DNA of 64,000 nt from Bacteroidota bacterium (GCA_028876495.1 JAGWRO010000091.1:1-64000); one strand, 5' to 3'; shown: positions 17,889 through 26,434, counted from the stretch's first letter. Made by a program: numbers and translations. The notes: generated by a model not told the origin, from the letters alone.

Positions 17889-19672
17889 GAAATACTTTAT
17901 TTATAATAATTATCGCTTTTATTTTTGCTTTTACGAAAAAAGAAAATCCTAATCAATGGATCAGAATTAACTGGCTGGGATATACACCAAGCGGTATAAA
18001 AGTTGCGGTTTGGTGTGCAAAAAATGAATCTGATATAACTTCATTTCAATTAATAGATTCTGCGTCCGGAAAAATTGTTCTTACAGGAAAAGCAGGGAAA
18101 TCTTTCGGTGCTTATGGACCTTTCAAAAACACGTATCGCCTTAATTTTTCTTCTTTCAAAAAACCCGGCACTTATTTTTTAAAAGCAGGAAAAGCAATCT
18201 CCCCTTCTTTTAGAATAAATAAAAATGTGTATAAAGGAACCGCGGATTTTTGTCTTTTTTATATGCGGCAGCAACAAAGCGGTTTCAATCCTTTTTTAAA
18301 AGATTCCTGCCACACGCATGATGGCTATACAATGTACGGTCCAATGCCGGACAGTACGCATATTGATGTGGTTGGCGGCTGGCACGACGCCTCCGACTAT
18401 TTGCAATACTCTACTACTTCAGCCAATGCAACCTGGCATTTATTGGCGGCCTATCGTGATTTTCCAAAAGTTTTTGCTGATAAGAAACAAGCCAACGGCC
18501 TTGATGGAAAAGATGGAATTCCTGACGTGCTTGATGAGGCAAAATGGGGACTCGACTGGCTGTTAAAAATGCATCCGCGGCCTGACTGGATGTTCAATCA
18601 ATTAGGCGATGACCGTGATCACCGGGGAATGCGCATTCCAAAAGAAGATACTTTTTACGGCAAAGGTTTTGAGCGCCCTGTCTATTTTATAAATGGAGAA
18701 CCGCAACAGCGGGGAAAATTTATGAATCACACTACGGGCACCAGTTCCACTGCTGCAAAATTTGCAAGCGCCTTTTCATTAGGTGCTTCTTTGTTTGAAA
18801 AATCAAATCCTTCTTATGCAAAGGATTTAACCAATCATGCAAAAAGTGCGATAAAATATGCATTGATAAAACCGGGAGTAACACAAACTGTTTCGGTGGT
18901 ATCGCCCTACATTTATGCAGAAGACAACTGGACGGATGATATGGAACTCGCTTTCGCGATGCTCGCAAAATCCGCAAACAATTATAATTTAAGCAAGGCT
19001 GAACTTTTGGATTCCTCCATAAAATATTCGCAGGAAGAAAAAGTAACTCCATGGTTTTACCGCGATACTGCCAACCATTACCAATATTATCCTTTCATTA
19101 ATCTTGGGCATTATGAATTGGCCAAACAATTAAAAGGAAGTGAAAAAGATTCAATTATAAGTTATTACAAACAAGGAATTGAAGATGTTTGGAAAAGGGC
19201 AAAAGAAAACGCTTTTTACCGCGGCGTTCCCTTTATTTGGTGCAGTAATAATCTTACAACTTCATTCGCCATTCAATGTATGTGGTATCAAAAGTTGTCA
19301 GGAGATGATTCTTTTTCTCAATTGGAACAGGCAAATATCGACTGGCTTTTTGGCTGCAATCCCTGGGGAACGAGCATGGTTTATGGATTGCCGTCGTGGG
19401 GCGACACTCCGGTCGATCCGCATTCTGCGTTTACACACATCGGACATTACCCGATTTATGGCGGGATGGTTGATGGCCCGGTTTATACTTCGATTTATAA
19501 AAACCTGATCGGCATTACACTATATAACGATGATGAATATGCGCAATTTCAAAGTGATCTTGCTGTTTACCATGATGACTATGGCGATTACAGCAGCAAC
19601 GAACCAACGATGGATGGAACAGCCTCGTTGATTTACTTGCTGGCGTCGCAGGAAGCTAAAGCAGAAAAATAA
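17885..19672 (+). CDS. Glycoside hydrolase family 9 protein with N-terminal Ig-like domain
   Basis: 595 residues. A short signal sequence (MRNTLFIIIIAFIFAF) leads into a CelD_N-type Ig-like domain (IRINWLGYTPSGIKVAVW). The (alpha/alpha)6 GH9 domain follows, with WHDASDYLQYS holding D168 and D171, and the acid Glu at about E573 in SNEPTMDG. Both catalytic positions are kept. GH9 covers endoglucanases and exo-glucosaminidases. The 4-bp overlap with nagA points to an amino-sugar substrate (chitin or chitosan oligomers, or wall fragments) rather than cellulose; that is inference. Confidence 0.9.
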   Translation: MRNTLFIIIIAFIFAFTKKENPNQWIRINWLGYTPSGIKVAVWCAKNESDITSFQLIDSASGKIVLTGKAGKSFGAYGPFKNTYRLNFSSFKKPGTYFLKAGKAISPSFRINKNVYKGTADFCLFYMRQQQSGFNPFLKDSCHTHDGYTMYGPMPDSTHIDVVGGWHDASDYLQYSTTSANATWHLLAAYRDFPKVFADKKQANGLDGKDGIPDVLDEAKWGLDWLLKMHPRPDWMFNQLGDDRDHRGMRIPKEDTFYGKGFERPVYFINGEPQQRGKFMNHTTGTSSTAAKFASAFSLGASLFEKSNPSYAKDLTNHAKSAIKYALIKPGVTQTVSVVSPYIYAEDNWTDDMELAFAMLAKSANNYNLSKAELLDSSIKYSQEEKVTPWFYRDTANHYQYYPFINLGHYELAKQLKGSEKDSIISYYKQGIEDVWKRAKENAFYRGVPFIWCSNNLTTSFAIQCMWYQKLSGDDSFSQLEQANIDWLFGCNPWGTSMVYGLPSWGDTPVDPHSAFTHIGHYPIYGGMVDGPVYTSIYKNLIGITLYNDDEYAQFQSDLAVYHDDYGDYSSNEPTMDGTASLIYLLASQEAKAEK

Positions 19673-19716
19673 AAAACGCTTCATTTTCATTTCTACAGGT
19701 TGATTATATTTGAATT

Positions 19717-19989
19717 ATGGAAACGGTTCATTTATTAATAAGTGGAAAAGTTCAAGGTGTTTTTTTCAGGGATTCGTCGAGAATGGCCGCACAAAAATTA
19801 AAAATCACCGGCTGGATAAAAAACAGGCAAGACGGTAAAGTAGAAGCAATGATTTCCGGGGAAGAAAAAAATGTAAAAGCCTTTGTTGATTGGTGCAAAT
19901 CGGGTCCCGAAAGAGCAAAAGTAGAAGAAGTAATTGTTTCAACAAAGGAAAAAACTTCTTTCGAAAAATTTGAAATTAAAAGACATTAA
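19717..19989 (+). CDS. acyP: Acylphosphatase
   Basis: 90 residues, normal family length. The catalytic Arg is in GKVQGVFFRDSSRMAA and the Asn in GWIKNRQDGKVEA, both in the acylphosphatase signatures. It hydrolyses carboxyl-phosphate bonds in small metabolites. It sits between the GH9 and lactonase genes with 44- and 47-bp gaps, so it may belong to the same transcript. Confidence 0.95.
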   Translation: METVHLLISGKVQGVFFRDSSRMAAQKLKITGWIKNRQDGKVEAMISGEEKNVKAFVDWCKSGPERAKVEEVIVSTKEKTSFEKFEIKRH

Positions 19990-20036
19990 TTATTAAAATA
20001 AAACACATCAATTTTTTACCACTTAACGCTCTAAAA

Positions 20037-21173
20037 ATGAAAAAATTAAATGCCTTGAAAACCGCAGTGCCTTTCTTACTCCTTTTTTTAATCAGTTCAT
20101 GTTCATCCAAAAAATATTATCTTTTTATCGGCACTTACACAAACACGACCAGTAAAGGCATTTATATTTATGATTTTGATTCTAATACCGGCGAAGCAAA
20201 ACCTTTATGGAATACAGACAGCGTTACCAACCCTTCTTACCTCACTATTTCAAAAGATCAAAAATATGTGTACGCAGTAAATGAAACCCATGGAGATAAT
20301 CCGGGCCGTGTAACCGCTTATTCATTCGACAAAAAAAACGTAAAGCTCAATTTTATTAATACTACCGCTTCCGGCGGAGATGATCCATGTTTTATTTCAA
20401 CAACTGATGATAATAAATGGCTTGCGGTAGCCAATTATACCAGTGGAACAGCAACACTATTTCCGATAAACGCAGATGGTTCTGTTCAACCTTATTCGCA
20501 ACTCATTAATGATACAATTTATAGAAATCCGGGAGTAATCAAAACGCCTCATGTACATGAAACTGTTTTTTCTCCTGATAAAAAATACATGATCACGCCG
20601 GATCTTGGTTTAGACAAACTGATCGTCTACAAATTCGATCCTTCAAGCAAAACTCCGCTTACAGTTCCGTCCACTTCCATTGCTCAATCGGCAGACAGTA
20701 CAGGCCCGCGGCACATCACTTTTTCAAAGGATGGAAAATTTGTGTACCTGATGCATGAAATGGGTGCGAATGTTACGGTTTATGGATGGAATGATGGCCA
20801 ACTCACACAGGTGCAAGACATCGGTACTTTTCCAAAAGGTTTTGCAGGTATAAAAGACGGCGCTGAAATAATGATTTCGCCCGACGGAAAATTTCTTTAT
20901 GCTTCTGCCCGCGGCGAGTTGAATCTTGTAGCCATTTTTTCGATTGATGAAACTTCAGGAAAATTAACTTTAAAAGGAACACAATCGTCTATGGGGCTCC
21001 ATCCTCGCAACTTTATCATTGATCCAACTGGAAATTATTTATTGGTAGCCAACCAGGATTCGGAAAATATTGTAATATTTAAAAGAGATAAAGAAACAGG
21101 CATGCTAACAAACACAGGGAAACAAATTCATATACCAAGGCCTGTGTGTTTACAAATGATTCCTGAAAATTAA
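20037..21173 (+). CDS. Lactonase family lipoprotein (6-phosphogluconolactonase-like, seven-bladed propeller)
   Basis: 378 residues. A lipoprotein signal peptide ends in LISSC with Cys at residue 22. The rest is a YbhE/Pgl-type seven-bladed propeller: YLFIGTYTNTTSKGIYIYDF, VANYTSGTATLFPI, GPRHITFSKDGKFVYLMHE, HPRNFIIDPTGNYLLVANQDS. Cytosolic homologues hydrolyse 6-phosphogluconolactone; a lipid-anchored, exported form such as this one probably acts on another sugar lactone in the periplasm or at the surface. A bidirectional terminator follows. Confidence 0.9.
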   Translation: MKKLNALKTAVPFLLLFLISSCSSKKYYLFIGTYTNTTSKGIYIYDFDSNTGEAKPLWNTDSVTNPSYLTISKDQKYVYAVNETHGDNPGRVTAYSFDKKNVKLNFINTTASGGDDPCFISTTDDNKWLAVANYTSGTATLFPINADGSVQPYSQLINDTIYRNPGVIKTPHVHETVFSPDKKYMITPDLGLDKLIVYKFDPSSKTPLTVPSTSIAQSADSTGPRHITFSKDGKFVYLMHEMGANVTVYGWNDGQLTQVQDIGTFPKGFAGIKDGAEIMISPDGKFLYASARGELNLVAIFSIDETSGKLTLKGTQSSMGLHPRNFIIDPTGNYLLVANQDSENIVIFKRDKETGMLTNTGKQIHIPRPVCLQMIPEN

Positions 21174-21201
21174 TTTTCATAAAAAACAAGCTATCAATTA
21201 A

Positions 21202-21231
21202 AAAAACTCCCGGATTTCTCCGGGAGTTTTT
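21202..21231. terminator. Bidirectional terminator shared by the lactonase gene and ncRNA copy 1
   Basis: A 13-bp perfect stem (AAAAACTCCCGGA with its complement) around TTTC. A-tract and T-tract on either side serve both strands. On the minus strand it closes the ncRNA; its stem differs in sequence from those of copies 2 and 3 but is equally paired. Confidence 0.9.
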
Positions 21232-21460
21232 AATAATTTAATCCTGGGGTTTCTTGGTTTTTCAGGCTTAAACTTTAGAATTTTTGAGGGTTAGTGTTCC
21301 TGAGATTCGGTTTTATCTTTAGATATTGGATATAAAAAAAGAAGTTGACTGATATCAGATTTTATTGGTTTTTCCGGGATTAATGGCAATTTTTTTCAAG
21401 GGGATATGGTTCCGATTGTTATCGGCAGATTAATGTTTGTTGAACATCAATCAACTTCTG
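21202..21460 (-). ncRNA. Candidate structured small RNA, copy 1
   Basis: About 259 nt on the minus strand. The first 32 nt are identical in all three copies and include AGAAGTTGATTGAT, which pairs perfectly (one G-U) with ATCAGTCAACTTCT at 21340-21353; a U-tract follows that arm. The middle is variable; here it can form its own CCGAT/ATCGG hairpin. A conserved GCCTGAAAAACC block and a CUCCCGGA-stem terminator close the RNA. Promoter boxes lie directly upstream. It has no coding potential that I can see. Class unknown; 6S-like is one possibility. Confidence 0.7.
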
Positions 21461-21463
21461 GAA

Positions 21464-21495
21464 CAAAGATAGAACCAATGGGTACGATCTGCAAT
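21464..21495 (-). promoter_or_regulatory. Promoter of ncRNA copy 1
   Basis: On the minus strand: ATTG (21492-21495), 20-bp spacer, TATCTTTG (21464-21471). The -7 box is identical in all three copies. Confidence 0.7.
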
Positions 21496-21579
21496 AGCAT
21501 TATTGCTGATTTTTCAGATTAAGGAAATACGGTTTCAATTCGTAAAAACCCTTTTCAAAATATAGAAATAATACGTTTC

Positions 21580-21687
21580 ATGGTGAAGATTAATAAAGAT
21601 AATCTGTATCGAATTAGAGAAACCAAAAGAAAAATCGATAAATTTATAAACCATGAGCTACTACTTCTTGAACAAAAATATTATTGA
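21580..21687 (+). CDS. Possible 35-residue basic peptide
   Basis: ATG to TGA frame encoding a Lys/Arg-rich helix-prone peptide (begins MVKINKDNLYRIRETKRKID). It ends 27 bp before the next small gene and is in the same direction. There is no recognisable homologue or promoter, so it may be chance. Confidence 0.25.
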   Translation: MVKINKDNLYRIRETKRKIDKFINHELLLLEQKYY

Positions 21688-21714
21688 ATAATAATCCTAA
21701 AATAAAAAATATTT

Positions 21715-21909
21715 ATGGCCCAGTTTATTAAGGTTACCCAAAAAGATGGTATTGAAATATTAATAAATACCAACATCATTGAAACTGTTTTTCCAGACCA
21801 CACTATGGCAAATTGTAATTCAATGATCAATTTTAACAAGGCTTCTGCTAAAAAAAGCTTTTACGCTCAACAAACCCTTGAAGAAATATGGAAAATGATA
21901 TTGCAATAA
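21715..21909 (+). CDS. Small uncharacterised protein, 64 aa
   Basis: The sequence FIKVTQKDGIEILINTNIIE followed by a variable turn and a C-terminal TLEEIWKMI has the rhythm of the short FlbD-like beta-rich fold, but similarity is weak and no motility genes of the flagellar type are nearby. It lacks a signal peptide. It is bounded by ncRNA copy 1 upstream and the convergent cupin gene downstream (18-bp gap). Confidence 0.55.
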   Translation: MAQFIKVTQKDGIEILINTNIIETVFPDHTMANCNSMINFNKASAKKSFYAQQTLEEIWKMILQ

Positions 21910-21927
21910 ATGAATGGCAAAAAATAA

Positions 21928-22431
21928 TCAGCATTCCCTGCTTAAACGGCTAACAACTTCTTTATACTTTGGAAAGGCTGCCAGGAGGTTTGTTTTATCT
22001 GCCATTTCAAAATCAGCAAAATCAAACCCAGGGGCCACAGTACAGCCAACAAGACTATACGAACTTTCCACAGCCGGTCCAGCAGCAAACCATGCCATGG
22101 CAGGCACCACAAACTGGAAAGTTTCACCTACATAAATATTTGAACCAAGTTTTATGCAATAATAATTTCCTCCAGGTTCAATTACATGAATCAGCAATTT
22201 ATCACCGGCATAAAAGTGCCAGCACTCATCGCTTTTAATACGATGAAAAAGAGAATGCTCCCCCTGCCGTAATAAATAATAAATGGCATTAGAAAAATTT
22301 CTTTCACCTTCAAACTGCGGGAATAATGCTTTTTTGGAAATACTTTCAGTAGCACGATAAGTTTCTTTAAAAAATCCTCCCTCGGGGTGAGATTCCAATT
22401 GAAGATGGCTTATAAAATAGTTCGCATTCAT
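21928..22431 (-). CDS. Cupin (DUF985/cupin_5) domain protein
   Basis: 167 residues. LESHPEGGFFKETYRA at the N-terminus, YLLRQGEHSLFHRIKSDECWHFYAGDKLLIHVI in the middle and VAPGFDFADFEMAD near the end define the DUF985 cupin barrel. Members bind a metal or sugar-like ligand; function is not established. It lies 50 bp downstream of the erythromycin-esterase-like gene on the same strand and is probably co-transcribed with it. Confidence 0.9.
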   Translation of the reverse strand: MNANYFISHLQLESHPEGGFFKETYRATESISKKALFPQFEGERNFSNAIYYLLRQGEHSLFHRIKSDECWHFYAGDKLLIHVIEPGGNYYCIKLGSNIYVGETFQFVVPAMAWFAAGPAVESSYSLVGCTVAPGFDFADFEMADKTNLLAAFPKYKEVVSRLSREC

Positions 22432-22481
22432 TTAGATTAATTTTGTATTGGTGATTCTGATTATAAAATTCCAGGAAAATA

Positions 22482-23738
22482 TTAAAAATCGAAAGGAAAA
22501 GTTTCGGGAACCTTTCTTCTGTCAGCATGTAAAGCAAGCGGATGCAATGCTTTGGTTTCATCAATAAAAATGAAAGCGTCATAACGTTGTGGAAGAAGTG
22601 ACGGAACATAATTTCCATATTTTTCTATAGCAGGATCGTATACCACTCCTATTGCCCTATGTCCTATTTTCTCAAAATATTCTTCAGGTATTTCATTATT
22701 AAAAAGTATATAACGGTCCTCATCACTTTGTTGATGTAAATGATATTCCACACTGCCCCTTTGTGCTTCAGGAACTTCCATTATTTCCATCGGGGCGCCC
22801 CACTCTGCACCGGCTATTACAGTGCCCTGGTACGTTGCAAAACCCGCGAGGTAAACTTTATTTTCACCGTATTCTTCTCTTGCCAGTTCGCCTATATTCA
22901 CCATCCCGGCTTTTGACATTCCTGTAGCTCTTGCATCACCAATGTGGGTGTTATGTTCCCACACAATTCCTTTGGCACTATTACCATGAAATTTCATGAG
23001 CCGGTTTAAAGTTTCCATCATGTGCCTGTCGCGTATATTCCAACTTTCATTATCAAACCCGATCATCGTACGATAATATTTTTCGGCATTTACCGCAATC
23101 AAAGCATTTTGCTCAGTATTAAATCCTGCTTCACGATCACCATCCATAAAATGGGCTTTTAGCCTTATCTCCTTTAAAAGCGCCAGCACTTCATCCCTGC
23201 AGCCGGATTCTCTTAAAGTATAACGCGCATATTGTTGCTCGTTTTCATTAAAGGGCTCAAAACATTGAATCGCTTTTTTCACTGAGTTAGCAGCATTTGG
23301 ATCCTCAGTTTCCAGATAATGCATCATCGCTTTCATCGAATCCCAAAGACTGTAGACATCCAATCCGTAAAAGCCAACTTTCTTATCTATTGCGTGGCCT
23401 TCATTATGTTCTCGCATCCATTCTGCAAGTCCGGCCACTTCCCAGTTTCCCCACATCCATGTTGGCCAACGATCAAAGGTTTTTAAAATATCTTCTATGC
23501 TATCTCCCGCATCTTTGTACCCCTTTATAAACCGGTTTATTTTATAACAATCAGGCCAGTCGCCTTCTACAGCAATAAAATTGAAGCCTTTTTCCTCTAT
23601 CAATCTTCTTGAAATAGCCGCACGCCATGTGTAGAATTCATGTGTACCATGCGAAGCTTCTCCCAGCATTACAATTGGACGGTCGCCAATATCCTCCAGC
23701 AACTGATCTAAATCTTTTGAATTATTTAATAGAAACAT
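22482..23738 (-). CDS. Erythromycin esterase-like hydrolase
   Basis: 418 residues. Family motifs are in order: IVMLGEASHGTHEFYTWRAAI near residue 20, FIAVEGDWPDCYKINRFI near residue 55, and KGIVWEHNTHIGDARATGM near residue 265. These hold the Glu and His residues of the EreA/EreB-type active site. Many chromosomal members do not give macrolide resistance and their natural substrate is unknown, so resistance should not be assumed. First gene of a probable two-gene unit with the cupin. Confidence 0.9.
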   Translation of the reverse strand: MFLLNNSKDLDQLLEDIGDRPIVMLGEASHGTHEFYTWRAAISRRLIEEKGFNFIAVEGDWPDCYKINRFIKGYKDAGDSIEDILKTFDRWPTWMWGNWEVAGLAEWMREHNEGHAIDKKVGFYGLDVYSLWDSMKAMMHYLETEDPNAANSVKKAIQCFEPFNENEQQYARYTLRESGCRDEVLALLKEIRLKAHFMDGDREAGFNTEQNALIAVNAEKYYRTMIGFDNESWNIRDRHMMETLNRLMKFHGNSAKGIVWEHNTHIGDARATGMSKAGMVNIGELAREEYGENKVYLAGFATYQGTVIAGAEWGAPMEIMEVPEAQRGSVEYHLHQQSDEDRYILFNNEIPEEYFEKIGHRAIGVVYDPAIEKYGNYVPSLLPQRYDAFIFIDETKALHPLALHADRRKVPETFPFDF

Positions 23739-23906
23739 AACAAACTATTTATGCTAAAAAGCCACAATTTACTTGCCAGAAGAAAGGTTTTCACCTTCTT
23801 TTCAAAATAAAAATTGCAATTAAAAGTTTGTTTACTGTTAAATGAAAAGTATGCTATTATTTAATTTTTTATACTTGCATTTTCCTTACCTTTTATAAAA
23901 AAAAAT

Positions 23907-24506
23907 TTGAACACTTCGCATTGGATATTGATAGGATTGTGGATCGTTTATTACTCACTTCATAGTGTATTTGCCTCAACGAGCGCAAAAGTATTTTTCA
24001 AAAAATATTTAGGAAAACACTTTCGGTATTATAGGTTGTGCTTCACGCTTTTTGCAACCATTACACTGGTTGGTTTATTATATTTTCAGTATTCTTTCTA
24101 TAGCCCGGTTTTAATTAAATCATTGATCATAAAATATTTATCTTTTATTTTTCTAATCATACCAGGAAGCATAATTATGATGATTTCTTTAAAAAAATAT
24201 TTCATGTTGCTGAGTGGAATAAGGTCAATATTTACATCTGTCTCCACTCCTGAATTAAAAATAGATGGCATACACAGATTTGTCCGCCATCCTTTATATT
24301 CAGGAACCATGGTTTTTGTGGCCGGCCTTTTTTTTATTTTACCTACGCTCAGCAATTTAATCGATGTCTTGTTATTAATCTTTTACATTTTAGTCGGAAT
24401 TATTTTTGAAGAAAAAAAATTAAAAAAAGAATTTGGGCCCGGTTACCTAGAGTACATGTCAAAAGTTCCGAAGTTGATACCCTCTTTTCGAAAACAAGAA
24501 AAGTGA
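23907..24506 (+). CDS. Isoprenylcysteine methyltransferase-like integral membrane protein
   Basis: 199 residues with about five hydrophobic helices. The C-terminal signature DGIHRFVRHPLYSGTMVFVAGLFF and FEEKKLKKEFGPGYLEYMSKVP match the ICMT/phospholipid methyltransferase family, where these segments bind S-adenosylmethionine. No ATG occurs before the first helix, so a TTG at 23907 is the start. A 7/8 match to the -7 box (TATACTTG, 23870-23877) lies upstream. Substrate is unknown. Confidence 0.85.
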   Translation: MNTSHWILIGLWIVYYSLHSVFASTSAKVFFKKYLGKHFRYYRLCFTLFATITLVGLLYFQYSFYSPVLIKSLIIKYLSFIFLIIPGSIIMMISLKKYFMLLSGIRSIFTSVSTPELKIDGIHRFVRHPLYSGTMVFVAGLFFILPTLSNLIDVLLLIFYILVGIIFEEKKLKKEFGPGYLEYMSKVPKLIPSFRKQEK

Positions 24507-24542
24507 ACTCAGTAGAAAATGAAACAAAAGTATCTTTGAAAA

Positions 24543-25553
24543 ATGAAATACCAGTTAGGCGATACGGTTTTGATGTTGCATTCGCAGGAAGAAGGTGAAA
24601 TAGTGGAAATTATCAGTAAAGAATTGGTAATGGTAGAAGTGAAAGGCGTTCGTTTTCCTGTTTACACAGACCAGATCGATTTTCCTTATTTTAAAAGATT
24701 CTCAGAGAAAAAAATAGTGGTTCCCAAAAAAGAAAAGGTGTACATAGATAATTTAAAAAAAGAAACGGTTTCTAAAAAATATCATATTCATTCAGGAGTT
24801 TGGTTGTCTTTTTTACCGGTTTTTGATAAAGATATTTTTGATGATGATGTGGTTGAAAAATTCAAAATTTACCTACTCAATCAAACAAATGACACTTATC
24901 ATTTTTCTTACGAGATAAAATTTAAAGTATCTCCTGATTTTCATTTAAGCAATACAGCTTTGCCTTTCAATGAATTTTATCTTCACGATATTCCTTTTGA
25001 AGAAATGAATGATGCTCCAAAATTTGAATTCGATTTTGAATTGGCTCCAAAAAATAAAAAGAAAGTTGATCATTATGAAACAAGTTTTAAAATAAAAGCC
25101 AAACAATTATTTAAAAAGATAGAAGAGATGAAATTGAAAAATGAGCCTACTTTTTCATTTCTGCTTTTTGAAAATTATCCGGATAAAATTGATGAAGTAA
25201 TTCCGGACTACTATAATGCCGGAGGTAAAATCTATAATATTTCCGAAGCAAGACAAAAACTGGAACCGGCCCGCTCCGTGGTTGACCTTCATATTGAAAA
25301 GTTAACCGATAACTGGAAAGGCTTGAGCAATTTTGAAATACTCACGATCCAGTTAAGCAATTTCGAAAAATATTATCAATTAGCTGTGGCTCACCATCAG
25401 CCTAACCTGATAGTGATTCATGGAGTAGGAACCGGCAAACTGCGTAATGAGATTCATGAAATACTAAAAACAAAAAAAGAAGTACGCACATTCGCCAATC
25501 AGTACCATGAAAATTTCGGGTTTGGGGCTACAGAAATCTATTTTCAATATTAA
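24543..25553 (+). CDS. DUF2027 and Smr domain protein (MutS2 C-terminus-like)
   Basis: 336 residues. A short N-terminal barrel (YQLGDTVLMLHSQEEGEIVEI) is followed by the DUF2027 domain. The last 85 residues form an Smr domain with VVDLHIEKL, LIVIHGVGTGKLRNEI and a tail ending GATEIYFQY. Smr domains nick or bind branched DNA or RNA; in MutS2 they are endonucleases. DUF2027/Smr fusions are typical of Bacteroidetes and their role is not established. RNase P RNA lies immediately downstream. Confidence 0.9.
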   Translation: MKYQLGDTVLMLHSQEEGEIVEIISKELVMVEVKGVRFPVYTDQIDFPYFKRFSEKKIVVPKKEKVYIDNLKKETVSKKYHIHSGVWLSFLPVFDKDIFDDDVVEKFKIYLLNQTNDTYHFSYEIKFKVSPDFHLSNTALPFNEFYLHDIPFEEMNDAPKFEFDFELAPKNKKKVDHYETSFKIKAKQLFKKIEEMKLKNEPTFSFLLFENYPDKIDEVIPDYYNAGGKIYNISEARQKLEPARSVVDLHIEKLTDNWKGLSNFEILTIQLSNFEKYYQLAVAHHQPNLIVIHGVGTGKLRNEIHEILKTKKEVRTFANQYHENFGFGATEIYFQY

Positions 25554-25579
25554 TAGCTGTATTATAAAATCGTAACTTA

Positions 25580-25962
25580 GCAGACGCTGCAAACCGGGTT
25601 ATCGTTCCAATGAAAATTGGGAAGGAAAGTCCGGACAGTATAGAGCAACACACCGGTTAATAGCCGGTCCTGATCCTGAGCTTGTCGAAGGGTTGGGAAG
25701 AAAGTGCCACAGAAAATTACCGTCCCGATTAAAATCGGGATAAGGGTGAAAACGTGAGGTAAGAGCTCACGATCGTTGCAAGTAATTGTAACAATGGGTA
25801 AACCTTGTGTACTGCAATGCCACGTATATCAGCGCCTGAAGGCGGCTCGCCTGATGCTGAAGGGTAGGCAGCAAGATTGTTGCAGTAATGCAACAGCCAG
25901 ATAAATGATAACCGTCCGCCGCCTGGCGGAACACAGAATCCGGCTTATAGGTTTGCAGTAAT
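25580..25962 (+). ncRNA. rnpB: RNase P RNA (bacterial type A)
   Basis: The catalytic RNA that trims tRNA 5' ends. Conserved blocks are present in order: GGAAGGAAAGTCCGGACA near 25620, AAGTGCCACAGAAA near 25705, GGGTGAAAACGTGAGGTAAG near 25746, and CAGAATCCGGCTTAT near 25935. Helix P1 is closed by CTGCAAACC (25587-25595) and GGTTTGCAG (25950-25958). Variable helices carry palindromic mini-repeats: CCTGAGCTTGTCGAAGG, TCCCGATTAAAATCGGGA and CCGCCGCCTGGCGG. Exact ends are uncertain by several bases. Confidence 0.95.
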
Positions 25963-25970
25963 TGAATTTA

Positions 25971-26001
25971 AAAAGGCAGTCGAAACGGCTGCCTTTTTTT
26001 T
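25971..26001 (+). terminator. Terminator of rnpB
   Basis: AAGGCAGTCG/CGGCTGCCTT stem with AAA loop followed by eight T, about 12 bp after the P1 helix. Confidence 0.9.
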
Positions 26002-26020
26002 ACAGCAAACAAACAAATAA
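26002..26020 (-). repeat. Recurrent intergenic motif, variant with GCTGT end
   Basis: Minus strand TTATTTGTTTGTTTGCTGT. One base differs from the TTTACTGT ending seen in the other copies. Confidence 0.4.
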
Positions 26021-26045
26021 GCTATAAAATAATTTTCTTTAAAAT

Positions 26046-26079
26046 AAAAAACTTCCGCATTTTACAACGGAAGTTTTTT
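26046..26079 (-). terminator. Terminator of ncRNA copy 2
   Basis: ACTTCCG/CGGAAGT stem extended by A-T pairs, T-tract on the minus strand. Confidence 0.85.
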
Positions 26080-26303
26080 AATTTTTTAATCCTGTGGGTT
26101 TTCGGTTTTTCAGGATAAATGTAAGGCTGGATTAAAGCCTGGTTTTCATCGGGATAAATATTTTTCTAAGGACTTGAATTCAAAAAAAAAGAAGTTGACT
26201 GATATCAGATTTTATTTTTGGTTTTTCCGGGATTAGTGGAAAAGGCTCTTTTCAATGGATTTGGATTTTTGATTAATGTTTGTTGAACATCAATCAACTT
26301 CTG
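26046..26303 (-). ncRNA. Candidate structured small RNA, copy 2
   Basis: About 258 nt. It shares the 32-nt 5' block, the 14-bp closing stem (26190-26203 with 26289-26302) followed by nine U, the CCCGGAAAAACC and ATCCTGAAAAACC blocks, and a terminator hairpin with copies 1 and 3. The apical loop pairs GAAAAG with CUUUUC, whereas copy 3 pairs GAAA with UUUC there with different flanks. It is the downstream member of a tandem duplication of about 345 bp offset by about 390 bp. Downstream lies rnpB on the opposite strand, so no mRNA follows it. Confidence 0.72.
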
Positions 26304-26306
26304 GAA

Positions 26307-26338
26307 CAAAGATACACTGGCATCATTAGCTGCGCAAG
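26307..26338 (-). promoter_or_regulatory. Promoter of ncRNA copy 2
   Basis: Minus strand CTTG (26335-26338), 20-bp spacer, TATCTTTG (26307-26314). Confidence 0.72.
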
Positions 26339-26434
26339 CGCATTACTGCCTGTTTTTACATCTACTGAATTTACTGTCGCAATCGTGAATTTACCTGAAA
26401 TGGTTTTGCGTTATTTACTTATTCTTTAAGTAAC

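Noticed and set aside
22482-23738. Macrolide resistance gene
   Set aside because: The erythromycin-esterase family is broad and most chromosomal members have no shown resistance role; there is no mobile context.
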